Part shown: piece by piece, positions 33,701 through 44,159 of the stretch
How positions within the stretch are numbered: the stretch's first letter is position 1
Layout: each line of letters begins with the position of its first letter
DNA from: Episyrphus balteatus
Lineage: Eukaryota; Arthropoda; Insecta; Diptera; Syrphidae
Length of the DNA: 64,000 nucleotides
NCBI RefSeq assembly: GCF_945859705.1
Contig: NC_079137.1
Location: 79,505,150 to 79,569,149, forward strand
Direction of reading: 5' to 3'
The notes under the pieces: model-generated
Database searches by the model: none
What the model saw: the letters and a program-made list of their open reading frames with translations, nothing else
What the model was told of the DNA's origin: nothing
Position numbers and translations under genes: made by a program

Positions 33701-36700
33701 TTTCATACTCATTCTATGTCCCTAACAACATTAACCCCACAGGCACAGCTCAAAAAATCTAACTTCCATTTGTGCTTACCCATCTCTCTCTATCTAAAGA
33801 GCTAAATGGCCACATTCCCCTGAATACGATTTTCTTATTTCTACTTCCAGTATTACACATTCCTCCATTACATTAATATTCTTATTCCCCCACCTCTCCA
33901 CAAAATCTCTCCAATTTAGGTCCGCTTCCTTGAACCAGACGGCGACACAGTCGTTTCAGCTTATGATAGTACTATTGTTTATATATACAATGGTTTAATT
34001 TAAAAAACTTTTTCCGCCACACTTGAGTATTGAACCTAGACCAAGCGAGTTTAGAGGCCAGTACACTACGCACTGCGCCACCTCACCACATGATTTAGCT
34101 TCACCCAATTGTAGTTTTATCAGTTCATCACTTTAAATGAATAGACTTAGCATTATTACTAGCTCCTTCAAGTATGATTATTGTTATTCGGCTCTTTCAT
34201 GGAAAATGGAATAAAAAGGAGTCTGATGAGTCGGATTGGCATCCGTGAAACAGTACTGTAACTCTAGCCATAAACACTTGGTGGTAGCACCTTCAAGATG
34301 TTGTTGTTGTTGTTGTTCAAAGATTATAATGAAATTGACGGAATAAATAAACTGAAACTTAATGTCACTTTAGTCGCCTGCGACTTTGCTTGTCTCACCT
34401 CAACCAAAAAAAAATTGTTGGTTACAACAGTCTTGTAATAATAATAATACTAGTGCGAAATATAAAAATCACATTCAATTATATTTCTAGGAGCTCTGTT
34501 TTTTTTTTTTTTATATTTCTGTTTTCCACATTTTGGGTGTGATTTCGTACTAATTTTATATTTATTCTTATTTTAACTGTTTGTTAACATTTTCAAAAAA
34601 AATGGATCCTAATCTGTGTCACTTAGGCCGTGTGTGAATTGCGTTAAATAGTTAAATTCGTGTTAAATTTTTGACACTATTGAGGTGAATAAAAAATTTT
34701 CAGCTGTTAAAAATTTATTGGGCTCTGGGACCTGGTTAAATTTGAGTTAAATTTTTTTTGCAGATGTTTTTGTTTTGTTTTTTTTTTTATTAAAAAGGAG
34801 TATCATGGCAGAAAAAAGGCAACAAAATTTTAAACAATAAATTTTTTTTGGAAATTTTTTTGTTCACCTCAATAGTGTTAAAAATTTAACACGAATTTAA
34901 CTATTTAACGCAATTCACACACGGCCTTAGTCTAAAAATCACACTCGTTTTTTTCTAGAAGCTCTAATTTTTTATTAATTTTCATATTTTGGGGGTAATT
35001 TCACATTATTTTTTTTTTTTTAGATTTTATTATTACAAGCGTTTTTTAAATACAGTTTCGTAAATATTAGATGGTGTTTTCTATTTCAATTGGGGCTTAA
35101 AACTACACTATAAAAACTTGTTATTAATGTTAAGTTATTATTTTAACTTTAATGATTTTGTTTTATTTGAGCAAAATAGTGTCGACAGGCGGAAGTAGGC
35201 TATTAATAAAATTTATGAATTTTTCATATAAAAATATAAATAACGAAAACTAAGTTATATATCGTCGGTCTAATAAGAAAACCTCGTAGGTAGGTAGGTA
35301 GGTAGAGATGGCGGTCAAAGCAAACCGTGCTTGAGGACCCAATTAGCGCAGGATGCGCCGTTTTAATACCAAAACTTATGAAACCTGTGAGTGATAATTG
35401 GATTTATTTGAAATAAATTTTAAATTGGTTTTAAAAAAAAAGGGGAAAAACAAGTGTTAGGCTACCTACCTACCCTTTGATCTTTGATTCTGAGATGTTA
35501 TCTATGACATTAAAGAATTCACTCCCCAGAGAGAGTGCTCTATTCCTAGCAAGGGCGGGACATTGGCACAGAAAATGGAAGACCGTTTCTTTTTCTTGTT
35601 GGTCCAAGCAGCTGGGACAGTATGTATTGTGCGGTATACCCAACTTTGCTGCATGTTCTCCTATCGGCCAATGTCCTGTGCACACCGCAACGATTCTGCT
35701 AATGTCTTTTCTGGGTCTAGAGATTAGATCATATGTTTTGGATTTATTATAGGTGGGCCAGATTTTTCTGGATATGACGCAGCTAGTCAAGTTGTGCCAC
35801 CTATTGTTAGCTTTTATTAGGTATTTTAAGAAGATATCGCCCTTCATAACTCCTATGGGAATGTTAACTATTTCTGCTAGTGACTCATGAAGGGCCGATC
35901 CTTGCCTGGCCAGTTCATCCGCCTTTTCATTGCCCTCAAAACCACTGTGACCTGGGATCCAGATGAGAGTGATTGTGAGACTACCACTCAGCAATGAAAG
36001 TTCCTCTCTGCACTGCTGAACCAATTTGGAGGATGTCGTGACTGAAGCAATTGCTTTTATAGCTGCCTGACTATCTGTTAGTATAGCTATATTTTGGTTT
36101 TTATTTTTATATAGTCTAAGTAATTTGCAAGCTTTTTTAATTGCCAGTATTTCCGCTTGGAATACACTGGCGAAGTTTGGTAGTCGAAAGGATTTTGAGA
36201 TATTGAGGGATTTATAGTAGACACCCACAATCCATTTTTGAGCCATCAGTGAAAATACAGGTGTCGAAGTCTCTCGTCACAATGCTCTCTTCCCAGTCTC
36301 GTAACTCCACTTTTTTTCAAAAATGAATTTTGAATGCCATTCTTTAGAAAATATGTCAGCGGAGCAACACAGAAAATTTGGGGTCATTCCGAAAACTCTA
36401 AATAGACTAAAATTCAAATTTTGCACAGCGCGTTTCTTCCCAACTACTCTGTTGTTTGTATACTCTTTCTTCTCTCCTGTAAAATTTTGATTTTGGGAGT
36501 TACGAGGTTTTTTTATGAGGCCGACGATATGTAGATTTTCTTATAGGAATATTAATTTTAAACAGAAATAATAACAAAAACCACGAAAAATAATTATAGC
36601 CAGTTTTTTGATGAAAATACTCCTATGTGCAATGGTCGGGAAAATTGTTTTGTGTTGGGATAATACATAAAAAGTAAGCTTTTTTTTAAAGAGGTTTCAA

Positions 36701-38317
36701 TAAAAATTTAAATTTATTTAAGTTTCGTTCAGTTTTTAAGTTAATAGGAAGGCTATTAAAAAGTTGAATGCCTTTATAGGTATAGCAGGTTGTTTTGTGT
36801 TGCAGCTCTTCTTTGCAATGGAAGTCTAAAATCGTCCGTACTATTTCTTAGATTATAAAAGGAGTTTGATATTTATACATATATGTAGCTCACGTTTCGT
36901 TGCAAATTTATCTAGGATACATTTCATATTTGATTTTAAAAATCATTACAAGTGCATTAAATTTAAGCACTGTCCTCATTGCACTATTTTGCAGTACTTG
37001 AAATTTTCTTATACTTTCACTATTGGACATGAATACTGTTGACGAACAGTCATCGAAGTGTCGTAGAATCAATCTATTATAGATAGTCAACGATTTAAAG
37101 TAATATACTTTCGGATTTAAACAAAAAAAAAAACGATTTTTTGGAGATTTTAGCGCTTTGATTATAAACATGTTGATTAAATTTGAGTTTAATGTCGATA
37201 AAAACTTTAAATCATCATCTACAACATAAACCAGGGAATTGTCTGCAAATAATGATATTTTTACATCAGAGTTTCAGTTTTCACGATATCGTCTATATAT
37301 AAAAGAAATAGGATTACACCCAATTTCGATCCTTGTGGCACACCAAGATCAACCTTTATTTTTTTCCAAAAACGTTTCATTCACCTTTACTTTTTGGAAT
37401 CTTTCCGACAAAAAACTTTTAAACCATTTCTGTTTAACTTAAGTTTTTCAATTAATATGTTTCTGTCTATCGTTTCAAACGCGCCTTTTAAGTCAAGAAA
37501 AACACCAATAATAGTTTTACCGATATCAATTTCTTTTTTTCATTCATTAATAACCCATCATTATTTCCCATTGTCTATTGTCAATTTTCACAGGCAAAAC
37601 TGACCAGAATCCAGAAATCACAGAGACCGACAGGGCCTTTCACAATCTTCAGATGACGCAAAAGAATCTAACAGTTCAATTGGAATCGTTAGAAACAGAT
37701 ATTAAAGCAACAGACGACAAAGCGAGACAATATTTGAAAGAAAACAAAAGGCAGCTAGCCAAGACGTATTTGAGGAAGAAGCATCTTTTGGAAAAGAACT
37801 ATGGTAAAGCCTTTTGATTCTATTTAATTCTCATTATTTTCACCTATTCTTCTTTTTAGAAAAACGTAGCATAGCTTTGAACAATGTCGAGACTCTACTT
37901 TCGAGTGTTGATGAGGCCCAAAATAATGGTGTCATTCTTGAAACGTATAAAATTGGCTCGAAAGCTTTACAAAAAGTTCTCAATGATTCGGGACTTAAGT
38001 ATGACAATGTTGATGAAATTATTTCTGATGTCAAAGAGGCTGTTGATAGTCATGATGAGATTCAAGATACAATTGCCAGTGCGCATTTGAATGAGAAATT
38101 CGATGATGGTGATTTGGAGAGGGAACTTAGAGAAATTCTCGGAGAACCAGAACAGAAGACTGCTGCTGCTGCTGAGGTTGTGACTGGAGGAAATAATAAT
38201 ATTCAAAATATTGAAGTTACTGATGAAGAGTTGTTGGCTATGCTGGAGGGATTAGAAGTTGAACATGATTCACCAACAAAATCGTCGTCAGATCCGAATG
38301 CCAATGAAACTGTCTAA
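30267..38317 (+). CDS. CHMP7: Charged multivesicular body protein 7 (CHMP7)
   Basis: ESCRT-III-related protein that, in other animals, is recruited by the inner nuclear membrane protein LEM2 and starts ESCRT-III assembly to seal the reforming nuclear envelope. Coding join: 30267-30707, 30767-30977, 37594-37803, 37860-38317 (1320 nt, 439 residues; human CHMP7 is about 450). All introns are GT-AG and phases match. Residues 1-217 form the winged-helix ESCRT-II-like half (YPPCWSDDTRMDVLMAPFR at 11-29, WTGWAINSFVKKPLWWGVKK). Residues 218 onward form the ESCRT-III helical half with coiled-coil-like helices. The acidic C-terminus EVTDEELLAMLEGLEVE resembles an MIT-interacting motif. The ATG is in a CAAATGG context. 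Intron 2 is 6.6 kb and full of transposons, but the ORF is intact. Confidence 0.95.
30767..30977 (+). CDS. CHMP7: CHMP7 exon 2
   Basis: Acceptor TTTTTTAG ends at 30766. Encodes KMCADLAIVLQKHSGKLL through LVKIPG; donor GTAAGA starts at 30978 after one base of a Gly codon. Encodes the second winged-helix part. Confidence 0.93.
31040..31160. repeat. Fragment of the CACTGG(T/C)CAACAA repeat family
   Basis: ACACTGGCCAACAATTTTCA, then CTCAAAAATCATATTGG and TTTCTAGCAGCTCTAG. Similar blocks lie at about 34465-34560 and 34935-35020, and the CACTGGTCAACAA start matches the palindromic element at 41349. Confidence 0.45.
31285..31845 (+). mobile_element. LINE 3' fragment (C-terminal domain and tail)
   Basis: Encodes LWPILSKNKTEIILKLSR, LIGILTGHNSMGTHMSRMGI and a CRGCQDEE...HFLCECP zinc-like motif, homologous to the C-terminus of the LINE at 4549-7376 (WPRLDPKRSKNLLSLSR, VIGVLTGHCLIG). 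A TAA at 31525 interrupts the frame. The 3' end is TTCAACCTAACCTAACA at about 31845. It lies on the same strand as CHMP7, inside intron 2. Confidence 0.85.
31858..31967. repeat. Left arm of foldback-type inverted repeat
   Basis: AACAACAACAACATCTTAAA, then GGTGCTACCACCAAGTG, GTTTATGGCTAGAGTTACGG and CATCAGACTCCTTTTTATTC. The reverse complement is at 34204-34319, with roughly 90 percent identity by eye. Confidence 0.85.
32534..32624. repeat. 91-bp hairpin element with TTAA ends
   Basis: TTAAAGCCTGGTACGCTTTT ... GCGTACCAGGCTTAA, with an inner palindrome around GCTAAATTTTAGC. A small MITE, possibly inserted at a TTAA site. Confidence 0.75.
32653..32798. repeat. 146-bp hairpin element
   Basis: Arms GGTGTTTTCGTATGGTA ... 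TTTTTTGATCTAAATCTGTC and the reverse complement ending CAAACGAAAACACC. Noncoding. Confidence 0.8.
32799..33914. other. CHMP7 intron 2, AT-rich, nothing recognised
   Basis: No exon-like sequence is seen. An ORF at 33375-33572 is Phe-rich and low in complexity. Confidence 0.35.
33915..34086 (-). repeat. tRNA-derived SINE candidate
   Basis: On the minus strand, TGGCGCAGTGCGTAGTG (34080-34064) fits a Pol III A box and GGTTCAATACT (34036-34026) a B box. The A-to-B spacing is 44 bp, as in a tRNA. A CTCTAAA anticodon-loop-like heptamer sits between them, but its stem is mismatched, so this is not a functional tRNA. The tail contains TAGTACTATCAT and CAAGGAAGCGGACCTAAA; parts of that tail recur at 32018-32062. 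Confidence 0.6.
34204..34319. repeat. Right arm of foldback-type inverted repeat
   Basis: Starts AATGGAATAAAAAGGAGTCT and ends CAAGATGTTGTTGTTGTTG; inverted match to 31858-31967. The 2.2 kb between the arms contains smaller hairpins and a tRNA-like unit. The same family forms a compact palindrome at 2735-2947. Confidence 0.85.
34465..35060. repeat. Tandem-duplicated block split by the Harbinger MITE
   Basis: AAAATCACATTCAATTATAT...TTCTAGGAGCTCTG at about 34465-34502 matches AAAAATCACACTCGTTTTTTTCTAGAAGCTC at about 34935-34968. A third relative is at about 31095-31135. Confidence 0.55.
34626..34926. mobile_element. PIF/Harbinger-like MITE, TTA target duplication
   Basis: 301 bp with about 65-bp terminal inverted repeats (GGCCGTGTGTGAATTGCGTT ...), only one or two mismatches, flanked by TTA at 34623-34625 and 34927-34929. 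A 3-bp TWA duplication is typical of PIF/Harbinger. No ORF. Confidence 0.88.
35284..36340 (-). mobile_element. LINE 3' fragment with RNase H domain
   Basis: On the minus strand it encodes CIFTDGSK, then after a frameshift near 36225 the rest of RNase H (FASVFQAEILAIKKACKLL, ILTDSQAAIKAIA, WIPGHSGFEGNEKADELARQ), and a CPSCLDQQEKETVFHFLCQC zinc-like end. The 3' UTR at 35284-35460 has AATTAGCGCAGGATGCGCCG, shared with the fragment at 50838. It is the same broad group as the LINE at 4549 but a different subfamily. Confidence 0.88.
35470..36246 (-). pseudogene. LINE RNase H and C-terminal domain, frameshifted
   Basis: 258 codons open. The RNase H Asp of FTDGSK lies upstream in another frame, showing a small deletion at about 36225. 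The other catalytic residues (Glu in QAEILAI, Asp in LTDSQAA, Asp in KADELAR) are present. Confidence 0.85.
36390..36560. repeat. Dispersed repeat, also at 41195-41345
   Basis: AAAACTCTAAATAGACTAAA ... CTCTCCTGTAAAATTTTGAT ... GAGTTACGAGG is homologous to AAAACTCTAAATAATCCTAA ... TCTCCTGTAAATTTCG at 41210-41320. Its end, TACGAGGTTTTTTTATGAGG and CCGACGATAT, is the inverse of 35258-35285, as if the LINE at 35284 had inserted into a palindromic element. Confidence 0.6.
36700..37560 (-). pseudogene. Degenerate non-LTR reverse transcriptase fragment
   Basis: Minus-strand frames read IIGVFLDLKGAFETIDRNIL, then a decayed LFADNSLVYVVDDDLKFL (the YADD/FADD region), then YFKSLTIYNRLILRHFDDCS and QVLQNSAMRTVLK. 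The order RT4-RT5-thumb fits a CR1/jockey-like LINE. Several frameshifts and stops are present. It ends about 30 bp upstream of CHMP7 exon 3. Confidence 0.75.
37594..37803 (+). CDS. CHMP7: CHMP7 exon 3
   Basis: Acceptor TTTCACAG ends at 37593. GC completes the split Gly, then KTDQNPEITETDRAFHNL, with the ESCRT-III alpha1-alpha2 signature QYLKENKRQLAKTYLRKKHL. Donor GTAAAG starts at 37804. Confidence 0.94.
37860..38317 (+). CDS. CHMP7: CHMP7 exon 4
   Basis: Acceptor CTTTTTAG ends at 37859. Encodes EKRSIALNNVETLLSSVDEA through the acidic C-terminus and the stop at 38315-38317. Includes a (GCT)n-encoded Ala run (TAAAAEVV). Confidence 0.94.
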
Positions 38318-38393
38318 AGTCTAGTTTATAAGAAGTCTCATTTTTCTATTATTCTATTATCATGGTTAAGTTTATCTTATTATTTTTTTTTGT

Positions 38394-38399
38394 AATAAA
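38394..38399 (+). terminator. Candidate CHMP7 polyadenylation signal
   Basis: AATAAA 77 bp after the stop codon, preceded by T-rich sequence. It is the first such signal downstream. Confidence 0.45.
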
Positions 38400-40869
38400 A
38401 AAGTTCAACGATCAAAAAGTAAGCCAGTATGAGTTTTTATTTTTGCTTTTCTTTTATGGCCGAAATTCTTTGGTGTACAAAACACTCACCCGTTTGGAGG
38501 TTTGGTTACTGATTTATTTGCATTCAAATATTTTTGTTCTTACATTCGGACGCAGATATTTTCGGACCAAAGTTTTGAAACAAGTTTTGGTTAACAGACA
38601 TGAGTGCACAGTGAACAGGTCTATGCATTTGGAAAAAAATTACATATCTATTTTTTCTGTTTTTCGAAAAAAATTCAAGGGCCCTTGCCGAAAAACATAA
38701 TTTTTTTTAAATTACCTCAAAATTCAAAGAGTGAGATATCAATGAAAGTTTTCTTTAAGCTATATTCATATATAAAACCCAAGGAGTTGGGTGTTTTCAA
38801 AAACGTCGGAAATATACGTTAGTACAATCGTCTGTCTGCTTTACTGCATTAATGAACACACCAATTCTGCAGAATGTTTGCAGGCCTGTGTAAGTACAAT
38901 TTTTAGCAGTCACTGAGTGTTCATAATCGTCAGAATAAAATATTTTTAAAACGACCACAGAATGAATATCCACGTTGAATTTTTTTCGAATTCCACAAGC
39001 AACTGTAGAAGATAACATTTTTAGCACCACCCTAATTAATATGTTTGCTTTCCAATTTTTTTTTACAATATTTACTTATTTATTTATTAACATAAAAAAC
39101 ATCGAATCAAGAGCCAAATAAACTTCTTCGTGAGTTCTGCAACCAAAAAATTTTGGCTACGCAATCTGCCCGACGTTGACGACATAATGACGTTCAGCAG
39201 TACTGCAGTTGGACTAAGTTAGTCCGATCGCAGATCTGACTTTATAAACACGTCTAACGCAGGCCTAAGTTAGGCAGACATTTATGAAAACACCCGTTCA
39301 GTAGTAAAAGATAGGGGCATACAGCTACCATACGTTAACGAACTTATGCCGTTATTTGGAAATTTGTAAGTTTCTGAAATTGTACTTTCCCTATACCAAC
39401 TGCTTACATTTAAAACTTATCTAAGTTAAATTAATTACTAACAGTAGTGTTTATGCAAGTACATCTTCCTACATCAGTGTGTTTGTGACTATCAATAACC
39501 TGATTATCTTTTTTTGCTTTCCGTTTCTTCATTCGTAATACGGGCCTTTAAAAATATGAACTTAAGTTCAGAAGATTTATCATCGATTTCATTAACATTT
39601 AACGGGCTTTTAAAATTTTAAATAATGTTTTTTTTTGTATGGGATAAACGTCATTTTAGGATGTAAAAGCCTAATAAATATTTAAAAGGGCTTTATGAAA
39701 TTTAAGTCGTTACTTAAATAAATAAATCAAACACTTGTATTGTTTTCTTGATTTTCTTTTTATTTCTATTCTCTGATTTACAAACCAAAATTGTTTTGAT
39801 CTCCTATTTTGTTGGTTTTATTATTATTATTATTATTTTTTTTTTTTGTTGTTAGGGGAAAAAGAGTGACAAAAAATATATTTATGTATCTCTTCACATA
39901 AAAAGATTGTTGATAAATAGATAATTAAATTTTGTTTTGTCAAACATAAACACAAGTTACATAAATATAATTAAGACTCTATATTAAAATGTTTTTTTTT
40001 TTTTTTTTTTGTTAATATAACTATATAATATGTATAAGCAAATTAGAATTTAATTCTTTTTATTTAATTCTTTTATTTTGTTTTGTGTTTTATTTTTTTT
40101 ATTTCTGTGAAACATAAAACAATGTTTTTATTTTTAAAACTCGCAATTGACACTTTTTTATAATTATTTTGTATTTGTTTTTTTTTGCTTAGCAAATCAT
40201 TCTGTATTTGGTACTCAGTCTCATTATGAAGTAACACATTTATTTTTTTAGTTGTTGAATAAAAGTTAAAAATAATTTTTGTATTTATTTTTTAAGAATA
40301 AGCAAAAATAAAATAAAATAATAACGATGAATTTCCCAATCGAGTGAATAAAATTGAACTAAAGATATAGTTGTTTTGGGTTACATTAAAGAGTAACGAC
40401 AATTTCTATTTAAAAAAAATTAAAAATATAAACATACTCTGAAAAGAAATTAATGAACATAAGAATAAAGAAACCTTTTTCAAAGATAGACAAGTGGATA
40501 CATTTTTAACTCCGAAAATATGGGGGTTCCCACAACCTCTCACATCTAATTAAAACCAGCGTCACGGGTGTAATTGGACTTAACTCAAGATGTTGAATGA
40601 TGAAAATTATTTGATTTGTTCTTACAAACTACTTGCTTTAAGGCCGTTTTCTACAAATTTCTTTTAAAATTCAAACTACTGAAATCGCAATAATCAGTCA
40701 CATTGTGAGTTTTGTAAACAAGATTTCGTCCGTAAAAAATTGAATTAAACTTTTCCCCTATTATGAATTTTTTGCAAAAAATTCTAATTTCGAAAAATAT
40801 CTCTTGTTGACACCATTTTTTCGAAAGAAATACAGGTCTTGAAATAAGGTCTTATAAAAGCTGTTACGA
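38400..40869. other. CHMP7 3' flank, AT-rich
   Basis: No gene recognised. Frames at 38362-38822 are low complexity and follow directly on the CHMP7 3' end. 39700-40340 is dominated by T-rich sequence. Confidence 0.4.
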
Positions 40870-41060
40870 TTTTTGTTTAAACAAATTTTCTCGCATCAAA
40901 GCATAACCTCAAAAAGAGTAAAAAAAAATTCATTTTTTAACGCTAATATTTCAAAAAGGGGAGTTGAGCAAATATTTCTGACTTCGGATTCGAACTCAGC
41001 ACTTTTAAAACCTTCAGAAGTTATTGCGGCAGAAAAAGGTTTTGTGGGCCAATGTAATTT
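40870..41060. repeat. Partial copy of the 41349 palindrome family
   Basis: CGCTAATATTTCAAAAA..., TTTCTGACTTCGGATTCGAA and CTCAGCAC match the element's GGTAATATTTCAAAAACGAA ... TCTGACTTCAGATTCGGATT block. Confidence 0.6.
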
Positions 41061-41348
41061 TTATTTGATAATTCAACAAGACAGATTTAAATTTTCAGAA
41101 CCAAGTCGAAAACGACATTACGCCGAACTCATATTTAAGATCTCGTAGCTTCCCCGTTGTTCGAAAATTGCATTTAAATGACATTTCGTAGACGATTTGT
41201 CAGTTCATACTAAAAACTCTAAATAATCCTAAATTAAAATTTTGCATAGCACTTTACTAGGCTACTTCACTAGCTTTGTAAGACATTATCATATCTCCTG
41301 TAAATTTCGAAATTTGCGACTTACGAGCTCTGAATATGAAGACGATTA

Positions 41349-42255
41349 CACTGGTCAACAAAGTTTTAGTCACTAAAACCAAAATATACTTTTCTAGTAG
41401 TTTTTAGGGTGCTGAATCCGAATCTGAAGTCAGAAAAATTTGATTGGCCTTCGTTTTTGAAATATTACCGTTACAAAATGTCAAAAAACGTAATTTTGGC
41501 TGTTTTCGAGGTTATGTTTTTATGTGGAGTAATTAATTGTGAATAAATTTGTAACGGTGCCTATAAGAGCTAGTTTTATTCTTTCAAAAAATGTTTAAAT
41601 CTTTCCGATATCTCTTTTATTTCCCGAGATATTTAAAATTTAAGTAGCGGTCTTTGAATCAGAAACAACACTGGCCAACCAAATTACACTTTTTTTGCCA
41701 CAAGAATCAAAATATACTTTTCTGAAGGTTTTTGGGTTGCTGAACTCGAATCCACAATCAGAAAAATTCTATTAGCCTTCGTTCTTATATATATATTTCA
41801 AGAACGGAGGCTAATAGAATTTTTCCGATTGCGGATTAGAGTTCAGCAACTCGAAAACCTTCAGAAAAGTATATTTTGGTTCTTGTGGCAAAAATTCCAT
41901 GACCAGTGACTTAAACTTTAGATTAAGTTTAGTTTCTCTTTGACTTATTAACTGAAACTTAAGATATCTCGAGCAATAAAAGAGATATCGGGAAAATTTA
42001 AAAAGTTTTTGAAAGAAGAATATCTGTTCTTATAATAACCGTTACAAATTTGTTTATAATGAATTACCCCACATAAAAACAGAACCTCGAAATCAGCCAA
42101 AATTACTTTTTTTGACATTTTCTAACGGTAATATTTCAAAAACGAAGGCCAATCAAATTTTTCTGACTTCAGATTCGGATTCAGCACCCTAAACTACTAG
42201 AAAAGTAAATTTTGGTTCTTGTGGCAAAAAAAAAGTTAAATTTTGTTGACCAGTG
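41349..42255. mobile_element. 907-bp palindromic element with TTA duplication
   Basis: Termini CACTGGTCAACAAA are inverted, flanked by TTA at 41346-41348 and 42256-42258. Outer arms of about 320-345 bp are reverse complements (shared GTGCTGAATCCGAATCTGAA, GTCAGAAAAATTTGATTGGC). In its centre lies a 240-bp palindrome of the same family. No ORF. The TTA duplication suggests PIF/Harbinger-type insertion, which is inference. Confidence 0.85.
41669..41908. mobile_element. Inner 240-bp palindrome of the same family
   Basis: Starts CACTGGCCAACCAAA, ends (reversed) CACTGGTCATGGAATTTTTG, and is centred on GTTCTTATATATATATTTCAAGAAC-like sequence near 41790. It shares GCCACAAGAATCAAAATATA with the outer arms. 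It is either a self-insertion or the original loop. Confidence 0.8.
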
Positions 42256-42258
42256 TTA

Positions 42259-44159
42259 TTAGTTATCTTTGTACAAAGATTTTTACATAGAGAAAATTAA
42301 AAGCCTTGAAGGAAAATTTTCAAAAGATAACAAATAAAGCTTAAAAAAGACTAAAGATTAACTCTTTAAAAAGAAAGCATTGGACTAAAAAGACAAAAAA
42401 AGGAAGAAAAAAAAGTTGAACAAATAAAAAAATTTAACACAAAATTTTATAATTTATATTTTTAAACAACACTAAAAGTAACTATATAATTTTTTTTTTG
42501 TTTTCTAAATCAGAACATTGTCATTTTTTTGTATTACAATTATTACATTCCTAGTTTATTTTTTTTTAAATGAATTTAATAGAGAAGCGTTTTTCAGCAA
42601 TTTTTATTATAATAATCTTATTATTTTTTTTTTTTTCAATTTAGGTTTAGAGTTACTATTTTTTTTTTCTTTTTAAATAATAAAATAATAATAAAAACTG
42701 GCAGCTAAAATGTATTTTATACCTTTTTTTTATAAGAATTTTACATTTTGTATCTCTTATTTGTATATTCTTTTGTATATGCAAATGGACATTATTTTTT
42801 GTTTTTTTATTTTTATATTTTTTTAATTACTTTTGTTTCTATATATAAAAGTTGACAAATAAAACAATATAATAATTATAACATACTTGTTGTTTTGGCA
42901 TTGTTTTAGCAAAAATTTATATATTTTTTTTTATTGATTAAGCAAAACATAAAGAACAAAATTAACAAATTTTGAGTATTGTGATGTATAAAATTTAAAC
43001 ACATACACTACATAGTCACCGGAATGTTTGTTGTTTTTTATTTATGTTTGTATATTTTTTTAAACGGTTGTTCTATGTTTTTAACAAGTTTGTTTGTTTT
43101 TATTTTTTTTTTAATTTATATAATTGTGTATGTCCCATTATACGACGTAATATTGGTTTAATATTGTTTGTTTTTTACTTTTTATTTAGTAAGCATTTTG
43201 TTTTTTTTTTTTTGTCTATTTTGAAATATTTTAAATTGCATTAATTGCTATATAATAAGAAAATAATATACATATAATTAAAGTATATAATAATTTATTA
43301 TTGCACATTTAATTAAACAAAAAATAATTATAAGAACAAATAAAATAATACTGGCAACAATAACATTTAATAATTCTCTTTGTTTTATTTTTTTTTTAGT
43401 AATTTGTATTTTTTTATTTTTTGTTTCATTTGTATTTTGTTTTGTTTTGGCGAAAATCTAAATATTCATTTACTATAACTATTTTTATACATGTTTGCGA
43501 AAAATGGCGGATTATTTTTTTTTTTTAAGCCTAGAATAGATAGACTACAAACTTCCTACGAATCCCTAAGGCTTTGTTTTTGTTTGTTACATGTGAAATT
43601 GTATTTTTTGTTTTCTTTAAATTTATAATTAAAATACAGTTTGAGACAAATAATAATAATTTTATATAGAGTAATCTCATATGTAATAGCGGTTTATTCA
43701 AAATTAAAAATGGCAAGTTTATCGCTAAGTATGCGTTTAGTATTATTTAAGATGAGCAGCAAATAACTTTGAAAAAAATAAAATTACATCTTATTCATGA
43801 ATTCATGATACAAGGACGGCTAACTGCAGGATATTAAGCTACATCTTATATATTTGCATAATGTATGTTGATTTTATAAAGTCCGTATTGTTTTTATAGC
43901 TACATTTCTGTATTAAATGAAAGTCATTTACAATATCAGTTTTGTGGAATTTAATTCTGAAAGAGAATCATTTAATTCAGAATATTTTTTGTTTGCGTTT
44001 AACGAACCGCGATAGGTCAGTTACATTCGTGTACAATTCGTCAGTAAATCTTACTAGATCATCAATTTTATTTAATTTAAAAAAAATTAACAGACAATTG
44101 TATTTGGGGCTTGAGGCCATACCAATTGGTAATATGGAACAAATTAATTAAAACGTCTT
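42259..44159. other. Extremely AT-rich convergent intergenic region
   Basis: Long T-rich and A-rich runs; no coding region. It might include the distal RhoBTB 3' UTR on the minus strand, since many TTTATT (reverse AATAAA) sites exist, but nothing fixes an end. Confidence 0.35.

Noticed and set aside
33915..34086. Functional tRNA gene
   Set aside because: A and B boxes are present, but the anticodon stem does not pair and the acceptor ends do not match.
38362..38822. ORFs after CHMP7
   Set aside because: Phe/Leu/Lys-rich low-complexity frames in the 3' flank without start or splice support.
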